A stretch of 25,736 bases of DNA. Source: CAYLLT01 sp964591605. Its GTDB lineage: Bacteria; Planctomycetota; Phycisphaerae; UBA1845; PWPN01. The stretch covers positions 1-25,736 of the forward strand of contig CAZQEN010000067.1 in assembly GCA_964591605.1 (NCBI GenBank), written 5' to 3'. The notes under the pieces were generated by a model. The model searched no databases and was not told the origin of the DNA. It was given only the letters and a program-made list of their open reading frames with translations. Shown here piece by piece: positions 12,809 to 19,439 of this stretch; position 1 is the first letter of the stretch; every line of letters begins with the position of its first letter. A program made the translations under genes and the position numbers.

Positions 12809-12816
12809 CCCTTTTG

Positions 12817-12845
12817 GGAGTGCGGCGGCTGCGACGCCGCACTCC
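12817..12845. repeat. Perfect hairpin, reduced copy of the GGAGTGCGG family
   Basis: GGAGTGCGGCG (12817-12827) and CGCCGCACTCC (12835-12845) pair perfectly around a 7-nt loop, 8 nt after the DUF486 stop codon. It appears to be a collapsed copy of the elements at 6320-6401 and 9108-9260. The position would suit a transcription end, but no T-tract follows, so an intrinsic terminator is not supported. Confidence 0.7.
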
Positions 12846-12907
12846 ACAATGTCTGGCGGCTCGGCTATGCTGATGGGCCGGGGCTGGTCTGCAGGAGGCA
12901 CACGTCC

Positions 12908-13810
12908 ATGCCGACATTCGACTACGACCAGATGCAGTTCCACTATCGCGACACCGGCGAGGGGCTGCCGTTCATCTTTCAGCATGGGCTGACGGGCGAT
13001 GTCGAGCAGCCGTTTGGCCTTTTCTCGCCGCCGCCGGGCGTGCGTCTGATCGCCATGGACTGCCGCGGCCACGGTCTCACGGAGCCGCTGGGCGATCCGG
13101 ACAAAATCAGCCTCGCCCGCTTCGCCGACGATCTGGCCGCGCTCATGAGCCACCTGCAGATCAAACAGGCGGTCGTCGGCGGCATCTCCATGGGCTCGGC
13201 GGTGGCGATCAACTTCGCCCTGCGGTATCCGCAGCGCGTCGTGGGCCTGGTGCTGTCACGTCCGGCCTGGCTCGAAGGCCCCGTGCCCGAGAACGTTGCA
13301 CTCTACGCGGAGATCTCCGGTCTGATCCGCCAGTATGGCCCACAGATCGGCCGCGAGATCTTTCACCGCTCCCCGAACTACGAGCGCCTTTCCCGGGAGG
13401 CGCCGGCCGTCGCCGCGTCGCTCTCGCACGCCTTCGAGCTGCCCCGGATCGAGCAGCGCATCAACATCCTCGAGCGTTTGCCGGAGGACCGCCCGTATCG
13501 CAAGCTCTCGCAGCTCGCCGCGATCCGCGTGCCGGTGCTCGTGATGGCCAACAAGCAGGATCCGGTGCATCCGTTCGAATTCGGCGAGGCCCTGGCCGAG
13601 GCGATCGGCGGGGCGGAGTTCCGCGAGCTCACGCCCAAGTCGGTCAGCCGCGAGCAGCACGCCGCCGACGTCCAGCGGCACATCGAGAAGTTCCTGACCA
13701 AGCACTTTCTGGCCGCCCAGAGACCGGCAGACGATCAGGAACCCGACGAGGAGGACGATCCGGATCATCCGCAGGACCCCGACGAGCCGCCGTGGACGCT
13801 GACGTTTTGA
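12908..13810 (+). CDS. Alpha/beta hydrolase
   Basis: A 300-residue alpha/beta-hydrolase-fold protein. The oxyanion-hole segment is QHGLTGD (about residues 25-31). The nucleophile is Ser94 in GGISMGSA, the acid is Asp218 in ANKQDPVHP, and the histidine is His251 in REQHAADV, giving a complete triad in family order. The last about 25 residues are an unusual acidic Asp/Glu/Pro tail (ADDQEPDEEDDPDHPQDPDE). AGGAGG lies 9 nt before the ATG. The substrate cannot be told from sequence; esterase, lactonase or C-C hydrolase are all possible. No link to the BMC is evident beyond proximity. Confidence 0.9.
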   Translation: MPTFDYDQMQFHYRDTGEGLPFIFQHGLTGDVEQPFGLFSPPPGVRLIAMDCRGHGLTEPLGDPDKISLARFADDLAALMSHLQIKQAVVGGISMGSAVAINFALRYPQRVVGLVLSRPAWLEGPVPENVALYAEISGLIRQYGPQIGREIFHRSPNYERLSREAPAVAASLSHAFELPRIEQRINILERLPEDRPYRKLSQLAAIRVPVLVMANKQDPVHPFEFGEALAEAIGGAEFRELTPKSVSREQHAADVQRHIEKFLTKHFLAAQRPADDQEPDEEDDPDHPQDPDEPPWTLTF

Positions 13811-14006
13811 GGCTCTCAGAGCGGATGGTGTGGCACCGGCGTCTCGCCGGTGGCTGCGAGGGCGTCTCGCCCGAGCAGCCTGGCCGTAGCCCGGTTGTCA
13901 TGAGGGTCTCGCGTCGCCGGGCACAGAGGCCCGGCGCTACAAGCCGCAAGGTCTTCGCCGCCACCCGGCCACCGCAGGGGGCGGCCGCTACAGGACCATC
14001 AGACAG
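13811..14006. repeat. Intergenic repeat cluster, GTGGCACCGGC family
   Basis: This short gap holds the hairpin CACCGGC-GTCTC-GCCGGTG (13834-13852), a degenerate second unit (GAGGGCGTCTCGCCCGAG), and opposing CGTAGCCCGG / CCGGGC / GGCCCGGCGCTACA words. The same unit occurs at 14673-14691 and the CACGGGC form at 14699-14717 and 1840-1858. No ribosome binding site of note precedes the next ATG. Confidence 0.75.
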
Positions 14007-14651
14007 ATGCTCAGGTGTTCTACTTCCCTCTGGTCCGCCGATCTGGCGAATCTCGCCGCCGAGATCTGCCGCGTCGAACCTTACTCGGAGATGTTCCACA
14101 TCGACGTGGCCGACGGCCACTATGTCGACACCCTTCTGTTCTTTCCCGACCTCGTGAAGGCGTGCCGTCCGCACACAAAGAAACCGTTTGAGGTCCACCT
14201 GATCGTGACCCATCCGCTGCGCTGGATCGACGCGTTTGCCGACGCCGGCGCGAATTCGATCATCGTCTACCTCGACACGAGCGACGACCCGCGGGCGGTT
14301 GCCGACGCCGTCCTGGCACGCGGCCTCAAGCTGGGCATCTCGCTGAAACTCCCCCAGCCGATCGACCTGCTGGAGCCCTATTGGAACGATCTCTCGATGG
14401 TCTGCATCGTCGGCACCGACATCGGCGTCAAGGGCGTGATGGAGCTCGACCCGCGCTGCCCGGCGAAGATCACGCAGGCCCGCAGGATCATCGACGAGCG
14501 TGGCCTGGCGTGCGAAATCGAGGCCGACGGCGGCATCCGCCGCCACACCGTGCCCCTCATCGCCGCCGCCGGCGCCGACTACATCGTCCCCGGCTCGCTC
14601 ATGTTCAAGGAGGACCCGCCCGAGATGTGGAACTGGCTGGCCACACTGTAG
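14007..14651 (+). CDS. rpe: Ribulose-phosphate 3-epimerase family protein
   Basis: A 214-residue TIM-barrel epimerase of near-normal length. All residues of the metal site are present: His31 and Asp33 (HIDVADGHYV), His64 (EVHLIV) and Asp174 (EADGGI). The phosphate-binding end is VPGSLMF. The N-terminal Ser segment (STSLWSADLANLAAEI) also fits. It should interconvert ribulose-5-P and xylulose-5-P, or act on a related ketose phosphate such as allulose-6-P. The loops deviate from housekeeping Rpe (VTHP for the usual MVxxP, and EADGGI for VDGGV), so a sidelined sugar-phosphate substrate is possible. The ATG has no clear ribosome binding site. Confidence 0.88.
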   Translation: MLRCSTSLWSADLANLAAEICRVEPYSEMFHIDVADGHYVDTLLFFPDLVKACRPHTKKPFEVHLIVTHPLRWIDAFADAGANSIIVYLDTSDDPRAVADAVLARGLKLGISLKLPQPIDLLEPYWNDLSMVCIVGTDIGVKGVMELDPRCPAKITQARRIIDERGLACEIEADGGIRRHTVPLIAAAGADYIVPGSLMFKEDPPEMWNWLATL

Positions 14652-14672
14652 AAAGGATCGCCACCGGTGTGG

Positions 14673-14717
14673 CACCGGCGTCCCGCCGGTGGGTGTGGCA
14701 CGGGCGTCTCGCCCGTG
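14673..14717. repeat. Two adjacent hairpin units, GTGGCACSGGC family
   Basis: CACCGGC-GTCCC-GCCGGTG (14673-14691) and CACGGGC-GTCTC-GCCCGTG (14699-14717) lie in tandem in the gap before fmt. Each has 7-bp perfect arms around a 5-nt loop, as in the copies at 1840-1858, 7951-7969 and 13834-13852. Confidence 0.8.
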
Positions 14718-14769
14718 TACAGACGTGATGAAAGCCGTCCGTTCAGTCTGAATCGCCAGAGGAGAGACT

Positions 14770-15720
14770 GTGCGTGTTGTCTACTTTGCATCCGGTGCCT
14801 TTGCCATCCCCAGCCTCCGCTGGCTGCAAAACAGCCCGCATGAGATCGCCCTCGTTGTCACGCAGCCTGACCGGCCGGCCGGGCGCGGCAAGAAGGACAC
14901 GCCCACCCCGATCGCCGCACATGCTGAAGGGCACGGGCTCCCGCTCGAACGCTGCGGCGACGTGAACACACCCCAGTACGTGCAACGCCTCCTCACCCTC
15001 CGCGCCGATCTGGGCATCGCCGTCGCGTTCGGCCAGAAGATCCTCGCCCCCGCCCGCGCCGCGTTTGCGGCCGGATGCATCAACCTGCACGCTTCGCTTC
15101 TTCCTCGCTGGCGCGGGGCCGCCCCGATCAACGCCGCCATCCTCGCGGGCGATGCTCAGACCGGCGTGACCGCGTTTCGCCTCGTCGATCGGATGGACGC
15201 CGGGCCGATTCTCGTGCAGCGCTTCACCGCCATTGGCCTCACCGAGACGGCCGGTGAACTGCACGACCGCCTGGCCGGCATCGCCTGCGACGCCCTGGAC
15301 GCGGCGTTGAAGCTCCTCGAAGCCGATCCGCACGCTTCGGGCCAGCCGCAGGACGAATCGAAGGCCACGCGCGCCGGCAAACTGACCAAGGCCGACGGCC
15401 TGCTGTCGTTCGCGGAGTCGGCCGAGCAGATCGCCCGCCGCTGCCGGGCCCTGTGGCCCTGGCCCGGCGCCCGCTGCCGTTATCAGCGGGCCGACGGGCA
15501 CACCGAGGACATCACCATCGCCGGCGCCACCGCACTGCCCGTCGACACCGAGAGCCCTCCCGGCACGATCACGCCCGTCCTCACCGTCGTCGCCGCCGCC
15601 GGCACGATCGAGATCCACAGCCTCCAGCCCGCCGGCAAACGCCTCATGAGCTGGCAGGAGTTCACCAACGGCCGCCGCGTCCAGCCCGGCGACTGCCTCG
15701 TCTCCATTCCGCCGTCGTGA
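14770..15720 (+). CDS. fmt: Methionyl-tRNA formyltransferase
   Basis: A 316-residue protein of the usual Fmt length. It transfers a formyl group from 10-formyl-tetrahydrofolate to initiator methionyl-tRNA. The catalytic core is complete: Asn105 and His107 in INLHASLLPRWRGAAPI and Asp143 in RMDAGPIL. The N-terminal Rossmann-like part begins VVYFASGAFAIPSL, and the C-terminal OB-type domain starts near residue 205. The GTG start at 14770 is preceded by a purine-rich GAGGAGAG. No peptide deformylase gene, often its neighbour, is seen beside it. Confidence 0.96.
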   Translation: MRVVYFASGAFAIPSLRWLQNSPHEIALVVTQPDRPAGRGKKDTPTPIAAHAEGHGLPLERCGDVNTPQYVQRLLTLRADLGIAVAFGQKILAPARAAFAAGCINLHASLLPRWRGAAPINAAILAGDAQTGVTAFRLVDRMDAGPILVQRFTAIGLTETAGELHDRLAGIACDALDAALKLLEADPHASGQPQDESKATRAGKLTKADGLLSFAESAEQIARRCRALWPWPGARCRYQRADGHTEDITIAGATALPVDTESPPGTITPVLTVVAAAGTIEIHSLQPAGKRLMSWQEFTNGRRVQPGDCLVSIPPS

Positions 15721-16553
15721 TCAAGCCGCGGGCGCATTGTCGCCTTTGCGAACCAGCGAGGACCTGCTCTTGCGCCACCGGCGCAGCCGATTGTCCGCAC
15801 ACACTCAGCGTCGGCGGTATCACTCCCTGCAGCGCGATTCATGCATTCAAGGGCATGCTGAAACCTCCACCGTCTGAGCATCGTCGGCTCCAATGGTGAG
15901 GCCGGTTCGTGGCAGGTCGTTCAAGAGTTCAAAAAGGCCCGCCCGGAGGTGTTCTTCTACGGCCCGTGAATGTGGGCAGCGGGCCGGCGCCGCGCAACGG
16001 ACGACAACGCCGAGCCGACTCCGGTGCACCACCCGTTCCGCAAGCCCTGAGACAGGCGGTTGGCACTCGCCGTGCAGCAGATTCAGCGGCCCCGGTTCCC
16101 CGCGGACCATGGTCGAACGCTTCAAAGGGGGCCGGCCGCCTGAGATACTGTCTGTAAAGTCCGCGCGGAGAGGAATTTGGCGCTCGAGGAGCCTGTGGGC
16201 CGGGCCCCGGAGTGCTTCCCGCCGGCAGAGTCCGTTTTCGGGCGCAAACGTGCGTGAGTCGGGCGGCAAAAACCGCTTTGATAATGCCTTTTCGACAAAT
16301 CCCCTTGCAGTCGCGGCCCCGGATGATAAACTGGACGTTTAAGGTTCTCCGTTTCGGTCGAATCCGGATGCGGGGCGGGGGACTCGGAGGAAGGGAGGCT
16401 TCAGGCGCACACGATGCGTCGCGGCGTCGTGATCGCGCTGTTTCCAGCCAGTAGACACACCATGCCGGTGCGGCTACCGCGAGGTGGATGGTCCATGCTT
16501 GAGACTTCATTCTGTCAAGAGATTCCTAATCGCCAAGAAATGGAGGCGGCTCG
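15721..16553. other. 833-base intergenic region, no supported gene
   Basis: No frame here gives a protein resembling a known family, and codon use does not look coding. A stretch at 15868-15969 reads like protein (SIVGSNGEAGSWQVVQEF onward) but lacks a start and ends early, so it may be a gene remnant or chance. The part from about 16,260 to 16,350 is AT-richer and could hold a promoter. A clear ribosome binding site, GGAGG, lies just before the next ATG at 16554. Confidence 0.55.
16305..16332 (+). promoter_or_regulatory. Weak candidate promoter for the first exported protein
   Basis: TTGCAG (16305-16310) and TAAACT (16327-16332) are 16 bp apart, in an AT-richer patch about 220 bp before the gene. 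The matches to consensus are modest (three and four of six). GATAAT at 16280-16285 is a better -10 but lacks a -35. This is only a candidate. Confidence 0.2.
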
Positions 16554-18950
16554 ATGAGAACCAACCGACTGACGCTCATGGCGGGGCTCCTGGGACTGAC
16601 CGCAACGAGCTTCGGCCAGAACCTGCTGCTCAACCCCAGTTTTGATCTGCCGACGACCACCAACGACTGTGCGTACAACAAGGGCGCGCCGTCTGACTGG
16701 GTTACCGACCTGGGGGCGCTGAATCGAAACAGCGATATCTTCGTCCCGCCCTGTCCGCGAGACGGCGACGGCATCCACGCCAGTTGGGCGGCCTCGGGTG
16801 GATTCAGTGCAAAACGTGCCTACCAGGTTGTCACGCTCGCGCAGCCCGCCGACGGCACCCAGACGTATAAGTTCAGCGGATTCATGGTTCTCGGCAGCAC
16901 GGACTCGTCCCTGGGGATCGTAGCGTCGTTCGCGATCATCGCCGGCAGCAACCCCAACGCCACGCCCCTGCAGACGGTGTCCGTGACGCAGAAAAACGGG
17001 CAGATGAGCAACTGGACGCCGTTCACCGTGACCGCCGTTCCCCCCAATGGCACCACCCAGCTCCTTGCCAGGTTCCAGTATGTGGCCAATAACGCCGGAT
17101 TCAACGCCATGCACATCGACGCCTGCAACCTGAGTCTGGAGACGCAGTGCCCCAACCAGCCGACGGTGACCGGGATCTCGCCGACTCGCGCGCCTCGCGG
17201 AAGTACAAACCTGCCCGTGGTGCTGACCGGAACGAACTTCGCCGGTTCGCCCACCGTCCAGCTCACAGGTCCCCAGACGATCAACGCCGCCTCCGTGGTG
17301 GTTGACAGCCCGACACAGGTGACAGCGACGTTCAACATCCCCGCTGATGCGGTCCATGAGCAATACGACGTGGTCTACAGCCAGACGGACTGCGAAGTGG
17401 TGACTGACCCGGGCGCCTTCCTGGTGTATCTGCCGACCTTTACCAACGGCAGTTTTGAGCTGCCCGCGGTGGCCGCCTGCGACACGCCCTCGAACACGTT
17501 CCCCACGGATTGGCGGGCGGGCGAGTCGGCCGAGTGGGGCTTTGAGGGCCGCCTGAAACTCAACGGCTTTCTGCCCGGCGACATCCTGACCATCAAGCCA
17601 TCCTGCCCTCCGCCCGATGGCAGCCAGTACGGCACCATTGCCTCCACGACATCGACCGGCGGCGCCAATGCGGTCGCCTACCAGACCGTGTCCGCGACCA
17701 ACGGCGGCCAGTACACCTGGAGCGGCTTCTTCGCCGGCACCGGTAACAACACCGTGACGCTCAGAATGCGCGACGGCGGGCCGGGTGGAACCATTCTCGC
17801 CACCAAAGACATCCGTACCGGCGCCGGCTCGTACGACTGGAACTTCGCATTCCTCTCCGGTCAGGCGGCCAGCGACGCGGTGACCCTCGAGTGCGCCGTG
17901 GCGAGGACTGGCACCGGCCCCAACGCCACTCATGCCGACGCTCTGGCTTTTGAGCAGTGTTCGGGGGCGATTCCCACCATATCCAGCATCACGCCATCGT
18001 TCGGGACCAACACGGGCAACCTCGAGATCACGAATCTGGCCGGAACCGGCTTCTCGGGAACGCCCACCGTCCTGCTCGTCAAGCCGGGTACGGCCATCAC
18101 CGCAACCAACGTTCAGGTCGTCACCCCCAGTCAGATCACCTGCATGTTCGACCTGACCGGGGCGAGCTCCGGCCGCTATGACGTGATCGTCAAGCAGGGC
18201 GGATGCATCGCCTCCCAGCCGGGCGTCTCCGTGCTCGTCGCCGCCGCCGCCTTTGTGAACGGCAGCTTCGAAGAGCCGACGGCCACGCTGGACTGCGGTC
18301 CTCCTCCGGTCATCGTCGGAGGAATCCCGACCGGATGGAACAGCGATGCCGGTCTGCTGCGCGATGGCAATGCCCCTCTCCCGCCGGTCTGCCCCAGTCC
18401 CGCAGACGGTGGACACTACGGCTTTATGAGCAGCGGCAGCGGCGGCACGCTCCGCGCCTGGCAGACCGTCGTAGTCCTGCCCGGGGGCCGCTATACCTTC
18501 AGCGGTCAGTTCGCCGGACTGGGTGATTGCATCATCCGCCTGCTTGACGGCGATGAAAACGGCCTGCCACTGGCCTCCACAACGGTCTTCACCAGCACGG
18601 ATGGCGGCGCCTGGCTGCCCGGTTCGGTGTCGGCCACTGCGACCTCGAACGTCATGACCGTTGTCTGGGAGATCGCGAACGCCGCGCCGGGTGGCATGGC
18701 GGACGGGCTCACCTTCGCTTCCGACTGCAACCCCATCTGGGCGGACGCAGATGGTGATACGGACGTTGACCTGGACGATTTCGGTGTGTTCCAGCGATGT
18801 GTCAGCGGTTCCGGCGGTCCCATTCCGAGTTCACCGGAGTACTGCGTGTGCTTCAACCGCAACGGCGACAACGCCATTGACATCGTGGACTTCGTCCAGT
18901 TCCAGAACTGCTCGAGCGGTTCCGGCGTTCCCGCCGTGAGCTGCCCGTAA
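16554..18950 (+). CDS. Large exported protein with IPT/TIG domains and dockerin-like tail
   Basis: A 798-residue secreted protein with a signal peptide of about 22 residues (LTLMAGLLGLTATSFGQ end). Three homologous modules start with N-P/G-S-F (NPSFDLP near 26, NGSFELP near 297, NGSFEEP near 567). Each has cysteines and a QTV...GxYTFSGxF core, like beta-sandwich carbohydrate-binding or adhesion modules. Between them are two IPT/TIG-like domains (PTVTGISPTRAPRGS near 203; PTISSITPSFGTNTG near 474). The end (about 730-798) has two EF-hand-type loops, DADGDTDVDLDDF and FNRNGDNAIDIVDF, each followed by a Q-x-C-x-SGSG motif, which is dockerin-like. It is probably a cell-surface or matrix protein; no enzyme motif is seen. 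GGAGG lies 8 nt before the ATG. Confidence 0.88.
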   Translation: MRTNRLTLMAGLLGLTATSFGQNLLLNPSFDLPTTTNDCAYNKGAPSDWVTDLGALNRNSDIFVPPCPRDGDGIHASWAASGGFSAKRAYQVVTLAQPADGTQTYKFSGFMVLGSTDSSLGIVASFAIIAGSNPNATPLQTVSVTQKNGQMSNWTPFTVTAVPPNGTTQLLARFQYVANNAGFNAMHIDACNLSLETQCPNQPTVTGISPTRAPRGSTNLPVVLTGTNFAGSPTVQLTGPQTINAASVVVDSPTQVTATFNIPADAVHEQYDVVYSQTDCEVVTDPGAFLVYLPTFTNGSFELPAVAACDTPSNTFPTDWRAGESAEWGFEGRLKLNGFLPGDILTIKPSCPPPDGSQYGTIASTTSTGGANAVAYQTVSATNGGQYTWSGFFAGTGNNTVTLRMRDGGPGGTILATKDIRTGAGSYDWNFAFLSGQAASDAVTLECAVARTGTGPNATHADALAFEQCSGAIPTISSITPSFGTNTGNLEITNLAGTGFSGTPTVLLVKPGTAITATNVQVVTPSQITCMFDLTGASSGRYDVIVKQGGCIASQPGVSVLVAAAAFVNGSFEEPTATLDCGPPPVIVGGIPTGWNSDAGLLRDGNAPLPPVCPSPADGGHYGFMSSGSGGTLRAWQTVVVLPGGRYTFSGQFAGLGDCIIRLLDGDENGLPLASTTVFTSTDGGAWLPGSVSATATSNVMTVVWEIANAAPGGMADGLTFASDCNPIWADADGDTDVDLDDFGVFQRCVSGSGGPIPSSPEYCVCFNRNGDNAIDIVDFVQFQNCSSGSGVPAVSCP

Positions 18951-19439
18951 GCGTCCTGGCCCGTTCCGTCCAGACGCCGTCTGCAGGTGGGGCGGGAAAC
19001 GGCCCCGCGCCATGAGGCGCCCGATTCCCAAGTTCCCCTGGGTCACCTGATCCGGCAGAGACTGCCCCCGCGGTCTCTGCCGGTTTTCCCGCGCTCCAAC
19101 CCCCGGTGTTCGCTCTGAGCCGCCGTGCCGCCACGCGCACCGGCGGACTGCTCCATCATGCCCGGTCCGCCAGAGAAATCTGCCGCTTCGTTCCCGTCTG
19201 CGGGATTTGGCGCTGGGCAGGAGCAAATCACGCCGTTTCGGGGGGAAGCCAGGTGTACACGGGCCCATTGCCGCTATCCAAAATCGCTTTTTCCGGGCTC
19301 ATTCACTGGCATCGATCGTGCTTGAACGCCGTACAGAGCCTGCCTCGGGCTATGGCAGCAACCGTACAGCTCAAGTTCTTCCGGTCGGGCGGTATACCGG
19401 TTCGACCGGCGAACGCCCGAGGCCAACGACAGGTGGTTC
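18951..19439. other. 489-base intergenic region, terminator then no supported gene
   Basis: Apart from the terminator at 19052-19087, nothing recognisable is seen. Short open frames exist on both strands, but their translations are Arg/Pro-rich and unlike real proteins. A promoter for the next gene should lie here, yet no convincing hexamer pair was found. Confidence 0.5.
19052..19087 (+). terminator. Intrinsic terminator after the first exported protein gene
   Basis: A perfect 11-bp stem, CCGGCAGAGAC (19052-19062) with GTCTCTGCCGG (19073-19083), around a 10-nt loop, is followed directly by TTTT. It lies about 100 nt after the stop codon. The T-tract is short, but this is the best terminator in the window and separates the two exported-protein genes into different transcripts. 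Confidence 0.75.

Noticed and set aside
15862..15969. Possible gene remnant reading SIVGSNGEAGSWQVVQEF onward
   Set aside because: It is only about 33 codons, without a start or family match; it could be chance, so it is mentioned only under the intergenic region.
16515..18416. 633-codon open frame on the - strand opposite the first exported protein
   Set aside because: It is a Gly/Arg/Val-rich shadow without domain motifs; the + strand protein has a signal peptide, repeated modules and a dockerin-like tail.
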